Positions 20,163 to 29,198 of a DNA stretch of 32,731 nucleotides are shown piece by piece. Position 1 is the stretch's first letter; every line of letters starts with the position of its first letter. Source of the stretch: Mycobacteriaceae bacterium (GTDB lineage Bacteria; Actinomycetota; Actinomycetes; Mycobacteriales; Mycobacteriaceae); contig JAIENC010000050.1 in assembly GCA_019751635.1 (NCBI GenBank), positions 1-32,731 on the forward strand, in the 5' to 3' direction. Position numbers and translations under genes: made by a program. The notes beneath the pieces are model-generated. The model was not told where the DNA came from. It did no database searches and saw nothing but the letters and a program-made list of their open reading frames with translations.

Positions 20163-21983
20163 ATGGCTGTTGCACGTTCGTCGGTATCGTTCAAGCCTGA
20201 CCTTGAGGCCGATTACCGCGAGATCGAGGACTGGTACCGCGATACCTTGAGGCGGGTCACGCCCCCGAAGGGGTTGGTGTGGGAGCCGGTGAAGATCGGC
20301 CCGACATGGCAGTGGACCGAAAAGAGGGGCTGGCTACTGCCGGAGGCTTCATTGGGGTGGCGGCGTTTGGCCTGGTGCGGGAAGTGGCTTCAGGATGCGG
20401 ACCGAAGGCCCTGGCAGTTCACTCCCGAGCAAGCGCGGTTCATCCTCTGGTACGACAGCCTAGACGAGATCGGCCGGTGGCTGTATCACTCGGCGGTGTT
20501 TCAGCGCCTCAAAGGCCACGGCAAAGACCCCATGCTGGCGTGCATCTCGGCGTCGGCGTGTTTTGGCCCGGTGAAGTTCTCGCACTGGGATGGGGATGTT
20601 CCGGTCGGTACCGAGGATCCGGTGGCGTGGGTGCAGTTGGTGGCGGTGGCGCAGGACCAGACGAAGAACACAATGAAGTTGTTTCCGTCGCTGTTCACCG
20701 AGGAATGTATGAGGCGCTACGGCATCCAGGTTCAGCGCCTTAACGTTTGGGGCCTCGGCGACACGGTACAGATCGAGGCGATTACCTCGAACCCGTTGAC
20801 AGTTGAGGGTGGGCGTCCGACCCAGACGGCGAAAAATGAGACTCAAAACTGGAATTCGAGCAACCAGGGCCACGAAATGGCTGGTGCGATGGAAGGTAAC
20901 GCGGCAAAGTCGGCTTACGGTGTCGCGAGAAGCTTGGATGTGTGTAACGCGTTTCGCCCGGGAGATGATTCGGTTGCTGAACGTACACGGGAAGCATGGG
21001 AGACAGCCCTCAACGCGGGAATCAATATCGGCGTGTTGTACGACTCGTTGGAAGCACCACCGGATGCGCCGTTGACCTTGGCCGACGCGCCAGCGGTGGT
21101 GAGGTCGATCGCTGGGGACTCGACGTGGCTGGACACGGCCCCGGATGGCCGGATCGTGAAATCCATTGCCAATACTGCTAATCCGCCGAGTGAGTCGCGG
21201 CGCAAGTGGTACAACCAGATCACCGCGACAGCGGACGCGTGGATGACATCGCAGTGGTTTGACCCGTGTTATCGGGATGAGCCCGTCGCCGACGGCGACG
21301 ATGTCGTGCTGTTTTTCGACGGGTCGAAGTCCGACGATCACACAGCGTTGGTGGGGTGTCGAATTTCGGACGGGATGGTGTTTCCCGTGGGGATTTGGAT
21401 GCCCCGCAAGATAAAGGCGGGCGGCGCCGACACTGTTATCCCGGTTGATCGGGAGCTGGTGGATAAGCGGGTCGACGAGGCGATGCAAACATGGGACGTT
21501 CACGGATTGTGGGCTGACGTGTACGGCGCCCGCGACGATGACACCGGGGAACGGTATTGGGAGCCTTATGCAGACCGTTGGGCGAATAAGTATCGCCGGA
21601 AGCTGTCTCGTTTGCCGGCGGTGAAGACCGGGATTAAGCAGCATTTGGTGAATTGGCAGATGACTGACACTGGGCCGCATTTGCAGCAGTTCACTGAGGC
21701 GTGTGAACGCACTTTGTCGGACGTGCGGGATGGTTTGTTGTTCCATAATTGTCCGCCTCCGTCGGTGAAGGCCGGATTAGGTGCGACGATGCGCCAGCAC
21801 GTTTTGAATGCGCGGCGGCGCCCTAACAAATTCGGTATCGGTATCGGTAAAGAGCATCGTGAGTCGTCGAAAAAGATTGACGCCGCGGTGTGCATGGTTG
21901 GTGCCCGCATGATGTGGCATCAGTTGAACGGTCAGCCCAAAAAGGGGCGCGCGCCCGGTAGAGGCCGGATTGTGGTTCATTGA
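20163..21983 (+). CDS. Terminase large subunit
   Basis: The 606-residue protein has a packaging ATPase half with GHGKDPMLACIS as a Walker-A-like loop (residues 118-129, Asp where Thr/Ser is usual) and an adenine/Q-type region before it (PWQFTPEQARFILWYD). The nuclease half has VVLFFDGSKSDDHTALVGC (Asp386 and neighbours) and the late acidic motif KKIDAAVCMVGARM. This is the motor and nuclease that cuts and packages the genome. Length and layout fit siphovirus terminases of actinobacterial phages. Confidence 0.92.
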   Translation: MAVARSSVSFKPDLEADYREIEDWYRDTLRRVTPPKGLVWEPVKIGPTWQWTEKRGWLLPEASLGWRRLAWCGKWLQDADRRPWQFTPEQARFILWYDSLDEIGRWLYHSAVFQRLKGHGKDPMLACISASACFGPVKFSHWDGDVPVGTEDPVAWVQLVAVAQDQTKNTMKLFPSLFTEECMRRYGIQVQRLNVWGLGDTVQIEAITSNPLTVEGGRPTQTAKNETQNWNSSNQGHEMAGAMEGNAAKSAYGVARSLDVCNAFRPGDDSVAERTREAWETALNAGINIGVLYDSLEAPPDAPLTLADAPAVVRSIAGDSTWLDTAPDGRIVKSIANTANPPSESRRKWYNQITATADAWMTSQWFDPCYRDEPVADGDDVVLFFDGSKSDDHTALVGCRISDGMVFPVGIWMPRKIKAGGADTVIPVDRELVDKRVDEAMQTWDVHGLWADVYGARDDDTGERYWEPYADRWANKYRRKLSRLPAVKTGIKQHLVNWQMTDTGPHLQQFTEACERTLSDVRDGLLFHNCPPPSVKAGLGATMRQHVLNARRRPNKFGIGIGKEHRESSKKIDAAVCMVGARMMWHQLNGQPKKGRAPGRGRIVVH

Positions 21984-21997
21984 CGAAGGGAGGCGTT

Positions 21998-23536
21998 TTG
22001 GCGCGGTCACTGACTGCCACCTCGTCGGCGTCTTTCTTTGACGATTTTTCTTCGTTGATGTTCGCCCCGGACATTGGGGGAGATTTATCAGATACCGAGA
22101 AGCGGGTCACCGCATGGTTGGCGGCGAAGTTGATGGATGTCCGCAGCCGTGGGGAACTTCAGTTATCTGAGCTTTACCTCGAGGGTCTCAACAGTGTTCC
22201 TTCGCTCGGGATTTCGGTTCCTCCCGAACTTGAGCCGTTGCGCGCGATCCTGGGTTGGTGCTCGACGGCGATCGAGGCGCGTTCTGAGCGGTTAAACGTG
22301 CAAGGTTTCCGAATGCCCGGCGAGAAGACAGTAAACGGCACTTTGCAAGAGATTTGGCAGCACAACAACTTAGATGCTGAGGCGCCGCTGGTTCATGAGC
22401 AAGCCATGGCATTGGGGCACACGTTCGCGATTGCCGGTCCTGGCGATGATGGTTCGGGGTTTCCTCTGATCACTACCGAGTCCCCGTTGAATATGGTGGC
22501 GTCGTGGGACCCAAAGCGGCGGCAGATATCAGCGGCCTATCAGACGTATCGGGATTGTGATCCGACATCAGATACTTACGGTCGACGGCTGGCCGCTCTT
22601 TACACGCGGAATGCGATCGTGCAGCTGCTTCAGGGCGACAATGGTTGGGTGGTGCAGGATCGCAACGATCATGACCAAGGTTTTGTGCCGGTGGTGCAGT
22701 TCACTCCGCGCCCGAAATTCACGGACCGGTTGTGTGGCCGTTCTGAGATGACCCCGGCTTGGCGCAACACTCAGGACCGGGCTTCTCGGACGTTGGTCAG
22801 GATGGAAGTCTCGAGCGAGTTTTTTGCGACGGCCAAGCTCATCTTCTTAGGGGCAAGTGAGGAAGCGTTTCAGAAAGCTGATGGTTCAAGGGTTTCCGCT
22901 TGGGAGACCTATATCGGCCGCGTTTTGACGTTAGAGGCCGACGAAAGTGGTGAACTCCCTCAGGTTGAGCGGATCGCTGGGGAGTCCCCAGATGGGTTTA
23001 TTAGCGCACTCAATCATGAGCGCAGCATCATGTGTGGGCATACGGGTCTGGCTCCGCAGTATTTGGGGATTTTCTCTGACGGTAATCCGGCTTCTGCTGA
23101 TGCGATACGGATGTCGGATTTTCGGCTGAAAACGATCGCAGATCGGCTCTGTTTGTCCTTGGGCAATGAGTGGGAACGGTTGATGGTGTATGCGCTGAAG
23201 ATGAGTGGGGAGTACACCAAGGCCGCTGATCAGATGGAAACCGATTGGGCTTACACCGGAATCCCGACACCGAGCGCTGACGCGATACGGGTGACCGAGC
23301 AGGTGGGCGCCGGTATGGTTCCTCCGGATTCCGATGACGCATTGGCTGAGTGTGGTTGGACGCCGGTACAAAGGGAGCGGATCGCTCAAGCCCGGCAACG
23401 GTCGCAGGGTTTGGCGGTCATCCAGCAGCAGTTGGCGGGCCTGAAACCGCCAGCACAGGCTACCGACGGTGAGCAGTCTCAAGCGTTGCAGGCGTTGAGC
23501 GCTAAACGGTCAACCGATGGCGCCAGCGCCGGCTGA
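21998..23536 (+). CDS. Portal protein
   Basis: I place the start at TTG 21998 because GGGAGG (21987-21992) is correctly spaced. The TTG at 21980 lies upstream of that site. The 512-residue protein shows portal-like stretches: RAILGWCSTAIEARSERLNV, NLDAEAPLVHEQAMALGHTF, FVPVVQFTPRPKFTDRLCGR, TGLAPQYLGIFSDGNPASAD, resembling the SPP1 Gp6-like group. It would form the DNA entry ring. It overlaps the MuF-like gene by 20 bp. Confidence 0.9.
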   Translation: MARSLTATSSASFFDDFSSLMFAPDIGGDLSDTEKRVTAWLAAKLMDVRSRGELQLSELYLEGLNSVPSLGISVPPELEPLRAILGWCSTAIEARSERLNVQGFRMPGEKTVNGTLQEIWQHNNLDAEAPLVHEQAMALGHTFAIAGPGDDGSGFPLITTESPLNMVASWDPKRRQISAAYQTYRDCDPTSDTYGRRLAALYTRNAIVQLLQGDNGWVVQDRNDHDQGFVPVVQFTPRPKFTDRLCGRSEMTPAWRNTQDRASRTLVRMEVSSEFFATAKLIFLGASEEAFQKADGSRVSAWETYIGRVLTLEADESGELPQVERIAGESPDGFISALNHERSIMCGHTGLAPQYLGIFSDGNPASADAIRMSDFRLKTIADRLCLSLGNEWERLMVYALKMSGEYTKAADQMETDWAYTGIPTPSADAIRVTEQVGAGMVPPDSDDALAECGWTPVQRERIAQARQRSQGLAVIQQQLAGLKPPAQATDGEQSQALQALSAKRSTDGASAG

Positions 23537-24344
23537 CGTTTCACGCCAGTCGCAGATCAACGCCGGGATCGTGGCGTTGGCGGCGGCGCAAACAGCGGTG
23601 TTGTGGCCGCAGGTGGAATGGGACTCACCGGCCGCTGCTGCTGCGGTACGTGAGCTTTACGGAGCGATTGTGGACCAGTTTGGGCGTTCAGCAGCTGCTG
23701 TGGCGGCCCAGTTTTATGACGAGCAGCGTGTGAAGGTGTCTACGCCGGGACATTTCACGGCGACAATGACCGATCCGCTGCCCAGGGCGATGTTGGACAA
23801 GATTGTTGACAGCGCATTCCTGGGAGCATCTCAGGACGAGCATGTCTTGGATGCGAAGGCCACGACCAGTGACCTACCGGTTGAACAGCGTGTTCCAGCG
23901 CGCCTGGATAGCCAGTTACAGCGGTTGGTGCTGCAGCCAGGCAGGGAGACGATCGCCTTGAACGCGGCCACGGATCCGGTTAAGCCGCGTTATGTGCGTG
24001 TGCCGCAGGGAGCTAATACGTGTGCCTTCTGCGTCATGATGGCCTCGCGTGAGTTAGGAATCGGTAAGGGCCCGGGGAAGTCTTTCGGTGGCTATCACGA
24101 TTCCGCTGTGCGATTCGATGAACAAACACAACGCCTGCATGCGTTCGCCAAGAACAGCAGCAAGTTCCATGACCATTGCGATTGTGAAGCGGTGCCGGTT
24201 TTCCCGGATCAGATAGCCGCTGATGTGAGCCCAAAAATTGGGGATTACCAGGACATGTATTACAAGGCCGCAGCCGATGCCGGAACGCATTCGGATGCCA
24301 AGAAAATCTTGGCGTCTATGCGCACCCTACATGGATTGAAATAA
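23517..24344 (+). CDS. MuF-like minor capsid protein
   Basis: The 275-residue protein overlaps the portal gene. Its C-terminal third has RVPQGANTCAFCVMMASREL then KFHDHCDCEAVPVF, the Cys/His-rich motif of MuF/SPP1-gp7-type head proteins (often called 'capsid maturation protease' in mycobacteriophages, though protease activity is not shown here). The helical first part (AALAAAQTAVLWPQVEW-like) is typical. It is the last gene before a terminator. Confidence 0.85.
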   Translation: MAPAPADVSRQSQINAGIVALAAAQTAVLWPQVEWDSPAAAAAVRELYGAIVDQFGRSAAAVAAQFYDEQRVKVSTPGHFTATMTDPLPRAMLDKIVDSAFLGASQDEHVLDAKATTSDLPVEQRVPARLDSQLQRLVLQPGRETIALNAATDPVKPRYVRVPQGANTCAFCVMMASRELGIGKGPGKSFGGYHDSAVRFDEQTQRLHAFAKNSSKFHDHCDCEAVPVFPDQIAADVSPKIGDYQDMYYKAAADAGTHSDAKKILASMRTLHGLK

Positions 24345-24364
24345 CTTCTGCCACAACATTTTCC

Positions 24365-24391
24365 AAGCCGTCCAAGTTGGGCGGCTTTTTT
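24365..24391 (+). terminator. Intrinsic terminator between MuF and scaffold genes
   Basis: AAGCCGTCC, loop AAGTT, GGGCGGCTT, then a run of T through 24391. The 9-bp stem has one G-T pair. It separates the packaging/portal genes from the capsid genes and would reduce read-through, or allow processing. Confidence 0.8.
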
Positions 24392-24414
24392 GATGCCCAG
24401 GAGGCGAAAACCGA

Positions 24415-25122
24415 ATGCCTGAAACCGCGACCCCTAACAGCATGCCCGGCGCTGTAAACATGCCGCCTTTTATCGAACCTGCTGTAACAACTCAGCAGGC
24501 GGTTGACATTCCCGATGATCAGCGGCTTTCCGAGGTTGCGTCGGTGGCTGAAAAGCAGCCAGACAATCGGCCACCGTGGGAAAAGTCTGGCGAGCCTTTC
24601 GACCCGCAGCGTGCTTGGAATTTGACGCAGAACCTGCGTCAAGAATTAGCGGCCTACAAAGCTCAAGCCCAGCCGATACTTGACGAACATGAACGGTTGC
24701 GGCGCGCCTCGCAGACTGAGCTTGATCGCGCTAACGAAGACATCGGAGCACTCACCACCGAACGGGATACGTGGCGTGCCCGCGCGTTGCGCGCTGACGC
24801 TAAGGAGTTGGCGGCTCGGTTCATTGATACTGATGCCGCTTTGGCGCTGATCGGAGACCTTTCAGCGTTTACCGGACCAGACGGCCTCGACAAAGCCCAG
24901 CTGATAGCACGGCTTGACCAACTGGCCGCCGAAAAACCGCATCTTGTGGCTGCTGCACCAAAGCCGCCCGGATTCACCCCTAATCGTGCTCAAAGCCAGG
25001 CAGGCACTGGTGGCGGCCCACTACTGGACGAGCTGATCGCCGCCGCAGAGAAAAGCGGCGACTTTGCGGCGTCCATCGCGCTCAAACAACAGCGCTACCA
25101 CCAGAACCAGAATAGGAGCTAA
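24415..25122 (+). CDS. Scaffolding protein
   Basis: AGGAGG lies 12 bp before ATG 24415. The 235-residue protein is acidic and low-complexity at its N-terminus. A long coiled coil follows (LRQELAAYKAQAQPILDEHE, then LRRASQTELDRANEDIGALT and ERDTWRARALRADAKELA), with a Gly-rich linker before a basic end (FAASIALKQQRYHQNQ). This is the usual scaffold form. It directly precedes the capsid gene. Confidence 0.83.
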   Translation: MPETATPNSMPGAVNMPPFIEPAVTTQQAVDIPDDQRLSEVASVAEKQPDNRPPWEKSGEPFDPQRAWNLTQNLRQELAAYKAQAQPILDEHERLRRASQTELDRANEDIGALTTERDTWRARALRADAKELAARFIDTDAALALIGDLSAFTGPDGLDKAQLIARLDQLAAEKPHLVAAAPKPPGFTPNRAQSQAGTGGGPLLDELIAAAEKSGDFAASIALKQQRYHQNQNRS

Positions 25123-25124
25123 TC

Positions 25125-26345
25125 ATGGCCGGAATTACCGGTATGGGAACAACTTTCAACCTGCCCAACTACCATGGTGAATTGATCGGCTTGACGCCGA
25201 CTGAAACCCCGCTGCTGTCGATGGCTGGCGGTGTTGGCGGCGGAAAGCAGACAACTTCAGTCGAATTCGAGTGGCAAACCTACGATTTGCGCGATCCGCA
25301 GATCCGGCCACGGCTCGAAGGAGCGGACGCCCCGACCGCTGAGGCGCGGGTACGGGTGAACGTGAAAAACGTTGTGCAGGTCTACCAGGAAGCTGTCACC
25401 ACGTCTTACACCAAGCAGGCTGCCTCTGGTCAACTCGCCACCACCCAGGCGGCGCCGTTCACTACCTACGACAGTCTTGGAGTGGGTAATCCGGTCACCA
25501 ATGAGCATGCCTGGCAAGTGCAGCAAGCCCTCAAGCAGATCGCCCGCGACGCCAACTTCTCATTTTGGCATGGCAAAAAGAATGTGCCAATTGACAACAG
25601 CGCGGCGCGACAAACAGCTGGTTTGCTGTCGGTGATTACCACCAACAAGACGTTTGCGTTGGCTCCGGTCACTGCCGCGTCAGCTACGGACACGATCACC
25701 TCGGCAGGACACGGTATGAACAACGGTGATCAGGTGGTTTTCGTTGACGTCGACGCGGCAACCAATGTTCGTGTCGACCGCGCCTACTACGTGGTTAACA
25801 AGGCCACCGACACCTTTAAGGTTGCTGCTACTGCCGGCGGCAGCGCCATTGCGCTAGGTACCGCTGCGCCGGTGTATGTGCAGGTGTCGGGCACCGCCGC
25901 TAAGGGGGTCACGGTTGATCTGGTTAACACCTTTATCCAGGGCATTTTCGACAATGGTGGTTTAACTCAAGGCGAGACTCGCACGCTTTTTGTGCCATCA
26001 GTGCAAAAGACGCGAATCACCAAGGCGTATGCGACCAGTAACAACTACCAGACCAATGTGACACCCGGTCACATCGTGGGTGGTGTCGCGGTGGATCGTA
26101 TCACCACTGACTTCGGTGAATTGAACCTCGTTGTGGAGCGGGCGTTGCCGAAAGATTGCATCGTGGCTGTGTCGGTTGATGAAATCGACCCAGTGTTCTT
26201 GTCGATCCCGGGCAAGGGCGTGTTGTTCGAGGAGGAGTTAGCCAAGACCGGGGCCGCTGAGAAATCCCAAATCTACGGTGAGATCGGCCTCAAATATGGT
26301 GCTGAGCACGACCACGGCATCCTTCGCGGCCTGGCTATCGTCTAA
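25125..26345 (+). CDS. Major capsid protein with inserted beta domain
   Basis: The 406-residue protein shows HK97-like capsid features: PLLSMAGGVGGGKQTTSVEF, QVYQEAVTTSYTKQAASGQL, LKQIARDANFSFWHGKKN, GLTQGETRTLFVPSVQKTRI, then ERALPKDCIVAVSVDEIDPV. Residues about 180-255 (DTITSAGHGMNNGDQVVFVD, YYVVNKATDTFKVAATAGGS) are a small beta-rich insertion of the kind found in tail proteins. They interrupt the capsid fold and may project from the surface. It starts 3 bp after the scaffold stop. Confidence 0.88.
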   Translation: MAGITGMGTTFNLPNYHGELIGLTPTETPLLSMAGGVGGGKQTTSVEFEWQTYDLRDPQIRPRLEGADAPTAEARVRVNVKNVVQVYQEAVTTSYTKQAASGQLATTQAAPFTTYDSLGVGNPVTNEHAWQVQQALKQIARDANFSFWHGKKNVPIDNSAARQTAGLLSVITTNKTFALAPVTAASATDTITSAGHGMNNGDQVVFVDVDAATNVRVDRAYYVVNKATDTFKVAATAGGSAIALGTAAPVYVQVSGTAAKGVTVDLVNTFIQGIFDNGGLTQGETRTLFVPSVQKTRITKAYATSNNYQTNVTPGHIVGGVAVDRITTDFGELNLVVERALPKDCIVAVSVDEIDPVFLSIPGKGVLFEEELAKTGAAEKSQIYGEIGLKYGAEHDHGILRGLAIV

Positions 26346-26353
26346 CAGCGACG

Positions 26354-27016
26354 ATGGTCCTGCCTGCCACTTACGCTGACGTGGAAGACCTCGCCGGCTA
26401 TTGGCGGCCGCTGTCTGACGCCGAGCAGTCACGCGCTGGCGTACTGCTCGGCGCGGCAGCCGATCGGATCAACGAATTCCCCGGAGCGCAGAACTTCGTG
26501 CAGACAGCCTGCAAATGGGTATCACTGGACATGGTCAAGCGGGCCATGATCGGCGGCGGCGGGGAGCGCAGTCTGTCCCAGTCGATGGCTGATATTGAGG
26601 TCACTCAACAGTTCGCCAACCCGATGGGCGAGCTGTACCTCACCGCCAAGGAAGTGAACCGGCTACGGGGCCGTTTCGGGCAGGCAGCGGGATCAGTGGT
26701 CCTGTCGTCCAATGTTCGGGTTCCGTTGCAGCCATGGAATTTTCAGTCGTCGTTTCAAGCTTCCGGCGTCGACTGGCTGACGGTGTGCCCAGCGGCGGTG
26801 ACGTTAGGTGTGGGCGGCCAGCGACAACTGATGGTGCTCGCAGCAACGCACTGGGAGTACGAAGACCGCACCGACTACGCGCAATACACGACATCGGAGT
26901 CGACCGTGGCGACCGTCAGCAACGACGGCGTAGTGACCGCAATCCACACCGGAACAGCCACCATCACCGTGACCTATGAAGGATTGACCGCGCAGTGCAC
27001 GGTGACGGTGTCCTGA
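26354..27016 (+). CDS. Head-tail adaptor with C-terminal Big_2 domain
   Basis: The first 110 residues (LPATYADVEDLAGYWRPLSD, VLLGAAADRINEFPGAQNF, MGELYLTAKEVNRLRGRF) are a gp15/gp19-like connector. Residues about 140-220 (WLTVCPAAVTLGVGGQRQLM, STVATVSNDGVVTAIHTGTA, TITVTYEGLTAQCTVTV) are a bacterial Ig-like Big_2 domain, which in phages often binds carbohydrate. Fusion of Big_2 to an adaptor is unusual. The start ATG lies 8 bp after the capsid stop. Confidence 0.8.
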   Translation: MVLPATYADVEDLAGYWRPLSDAEQSRAGVLLGAAADRINEFPGAQNFVQTACKWVSLDMVKRAMIGGGGERSLSQSMADIEVTQQFANPMGELYLTAKEVNRLRGRFGQAAGSVVLSSNVRVPLQPWNFQSSFQASGVDWLTVCPAAVTLGVGGQRQLMVLAATHWEYEDRTDYAQYTTSESTVATVSNDGVVTAIHTGTATITVTYEGLTAQCTVTVS

Positions 27017-27017
27017 C

Positions 27018-27359
27018 ATGGGTTTACTGAATCCGGCCTATGCGCCCCTCATTGCCTGGGAGCGTCCGACCGAGGACGCTGACGGCAACACCTCCTACGC
27101 CGATCTGGGTACGACAGCGACAGTTGTTTCTCTTGCTTCGCCGCGAGTCGAAGCGGGCTCTGGCCCCCGTTTTATTCAGTCGGGCACTGTGTTCGTGCCT
27201 CGTGGCATCGACCGTAAAGCCGGAGATCGGTTTACCTACAAGGGGTTTAAGTACACGCTCGTCGGTGTCGCTCGAGGCGATCAGGACCACCCATTTACCG
27301 GAGCTGACCTGGGTTGGATGGCGTTGGAATTCCAGGGAGGGGAGACGCGATGGACGTGA
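27018..27359 (+). CDS. Head-closure protein
   Basis: The 113-residue protein (PLIAWERPTEDADGNTSYAD, RFIQSGTVFVPRGIDRKAGD, RFTYKGFKYTLVGVARGD) has the beta-barrel-like pattern and gene position of head-closure (stopper) proteins. Its end overlaps the next gene by 10 bp. Confidence 0.65.
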   Translation: MGLLNPAYAPLIAWERPTEDADGNTSYADLGTTATVVSLASPRVEAGSGPRFIQSGTVFVPRGIDRKAGDRFTYKGFKYTLVGVARGDQDHPFTGADLGWMALEFQGGETRWT

Positions 27360-27673
27360 ACATCCCCGAACCCAACCGGGCGCTCACCGAGTTGCTGGTA
27401 TCGGCACGGATGCGGGCGATCGTCGAGGAACGAGCCAACACGGCGGCCATGCTGTATCAGGCGCAAGTGGCTAAACGCACGGGTCGGCTGGCGGCTTCGG
27501 CGCATGCTTCGACCGAGATTGGTGGTGTGCGCCAGGACCGCTGGATCGGTGTTCTGACTGTTGGTTCGGCATTGCCGTACGGAGCATCGCATGAGTTCGG
27601 TACCCGGGCTCACGGGCAAACCGATGCTGCGCACGACCTCAACCGTGTTCTTGAACAGTTGGGGTCGCTGTGA
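27350..27673 (+). CDS. HK97 gp10-like tail-completion protein
   Basis: The 107-residue product has AQVAKRTGRLAASAHASTEI, then GVLTVGSALPYGASHEFGTR, the 'YxxxxEFGT' signature of HK97-gp10-like proteins. It is the usual partner between head closure and tail terminator. ATG 27350 is chosen because the longer frame overlaps the upstream gene more. Confidence 0.82.
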   Translation: MDVNIPEPNRALTELLVSARMRAIVEERANTAAMLYQAQVAKRTGRLAASAHASTEIGGVRQDRWIGVLTVGSALPYGASHEFGTRAHGQTDAAHDLNRVLEQLGSL

Positions 27674-28164
27674 TCGGGTTCCCCGGCTGGTGGGCAGTCG
27701 GAGAGGGCGGTTACCCGAATGTGCAGAAGCTGCTACGCAACCTTTTTCAGCCGCTGCTGACGTATGTCAACGTGTTGTCGTGGCTGCCTAAGCCTGCGGT
27801 ATATGAGGAGCACTTGTCTTCTGGCGGCGGCTATCTGCGGTTCTACCGCACCGGTGGGGCGATCAACAGGGAAAACAAGCGTGACCAGCCGCGTGTCCAG
27901 TGCGCTGCGCTGACCCGCTCCAGCGACGACTCCTGGGAGCTCATCGAGTTCACCCGCCAAATACTGGAGACCTTTGGTGTCGAGGGCGGCGGCATAGTTC
28001 CTGGCACCACGCAAAAGCTCTATTGCGCCGGCGAAGTCGTCGGCCCACAACTGATTCCCGAGCTGGTCCAGGATGACCGGCTCGTCCCTGTCACTTTCGA
28101 GCTGCACACCTGGAAGCCGTCAGGTCTGCCCGACTACCGGCAGCAACTCGGCCTCGATATCTAA
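27670..28164 (+). CDS. Tail terminator protein
   Basis: The GTG start overlaps the previous stop. The 164-residue protein (FPGWWAVGEGGYPNVQKLLR, LRFYRTGGAINRENKRDQPR, VQCAALTRSSDDSWELIEFT) is a typical tail terminator by length and position, with a final strand DDRLVPVTFELHTW. It would cap the tail tube at the head-proximal end. Confidence 0.76.
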   Translation: MIGFPGWWAVGEGGYPNVQKLLRNLFQPLLTYVNVLSWLPKPAVYEEHLSSGGGYLRFYRTGGAINRENKRDQPRVQCAALTRSSDDSWELIEFTRQILETFGVEGGGIVPGTTQKLYCAGEVVGPQLIPELVQDDRLVPVTFELHTWKPSGLPDYRQQLGLDI

Positions 28165-28182
28165 CAAGGAAGGCAAGCCATT

Positions 28183-29112
28183 ATGTCCACTATTCAAGAG
28201 CTGTTGCAGGCAGGAAACCCTGACCTGGAACTGGCTGCTGTAACCACCCGCGTATTGATAGCCCCATACACCGCTACCGCGCCACTGACCACCATTGAAG
28301 ACGCCACCAACGGCGGCCTTGATAAGGCGAAAGTTGGGCGCGGCACCTCAGCATTTGTGACGGTCGGTAATTATGAGAAGAAGGCCGGTGTACGTCTTTC
28401 CAACAAGCCGACCATCAATAAAATTATGTCAGCCGGGTATGGATCGCCCACCCGATTTTTAGCTTCGGAGTCAGAAAAGTCGATCACCTACACCCCGCAA
28501 CAAACTAACCTGTGGAATCTGCAAAACGCGTGGGGTTTTACCCCCGATGCCATCAGCGGCCCGTCGACTAAGGGCGGTATCACTATCGGGATTCCCGAGC
28601 TGCCCGCTAACTTGTTGTGGCGCACCGTGTTGGTTGTCGGAGACGTTTACAATGGGTTGCCGATCTACATGTATTGGATCAGTAATCGCACCGTTGTGGG
28701 TGACCGCCAAGACATCGACGCCGTGGACTCTGATGTGCTCACTCACGGTGTCACGTTGAATTTCCAAACTGATCCTGCCGTTGAGTTACCGGTGATTTTC
28801 GGGATCTGCGGTGACGGCTGGAAGGCACTGAACGAATCCACCGACACCGGCCTGTATGCGCCGCTCACTGGGATCACGGTCACGCCAAGCACCAAGTCGT
28901 TGGTGTTGTCGGGTATTAAGACCCAACAGTTGGCGGTGGTGGACAGCAACACTGTGACGCGTACCGCTTTGGCGACTTACGTCAGTGCCAACCCGGCAAT
29001 CGCAACCGTGTCGAGTTCGGGCCTGATTACCGGTGTGGCAACTGGGTCCACGACTGTCACCGCAACATTCCACGGGTTCACCGGCAGTTGCGCGGTCACT
29101 GTCACCGCATAA
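28183..29112 (+). CDS. Major tail protein with C-terminal Big_2 domain
   Basis: The 309-residue protein, with AAGGAAGGC upstream, has a tail-tube core (TTRVLIAPYTATAPLTTIED, LSNKPTINKIMSAGYGSPTR, FTPDAISGPSTKGGITIGIP). It ends in a Big_2 Ig-like domain at about 230-309 (TGITVTPSTKSLVLSGIKTQ, NPAIATVSSSGLITGVATGS, TTVTATFHGFTGSCAVTVTA). Ig-like domains on tube proteins decorate the tail surface. It is a paralogue-like match to the domain on the head adaptor. Confidence 0.87.
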   Translation: MSTIQELLQAGNPDLELAAVTTRVLIAPYTATAPLTTIEDATNGGLDKAKVGRGTSAFVTVGNYEKKAGVRLSNKPTINKIMSAGYGSPTRFLASESEKSITYTPQQTNLWNLQNAWGFTPDAISGPSTKGGITIGIPELPANLLWRTVLVVGDVYNGLPIYMYWISNRTVVGDRQDIDAVDSDVLTHGVTLNFQTDPAVELPVIFGICGDGWKALNESTDTGLYAPLTGITVTPSTKSLVLSGIKTQQLAVVDSNTVTRTALATYVSANPAIATVSSSGLITGVATGSTTVTATFHGFTGSCAVTVTA

Positions 29113-29128
29113 CCCATCCCACAGAGTC

Positions 29129-29172
29129 GGGCACCCGTACGCGACCCGGTCTATCTTCGCGTACGGGTGCCC
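29129..29172 (+). terminator. Perfect 15-bp stem-loop after the major tail gene
   Basis: GGGCACCCGTACGCG (29129-29143) and CGCGTACGGGTGCCC (29158-29172) pair perfectly around a 14-nt loop. No U-tract follows. Such strong U-less hairpins are proposed as terminators in mycobacteria. Attenuation after an abundant tail-tube transcript is a sensible role. Confidence 0.65.
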
Positions 29173-29198
29173 CACGGTATCAACGGAAAGGCACCACG

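Noticed and set aside
20460-21746. 428-codon minus-strand ORF opposite the terminase large subunit
   Set aside because: Antisense frame produced by codon bias. Rich in His/Arg/Pro/Gln with no recognisable fold, and fully covered by a clear terminase gene.
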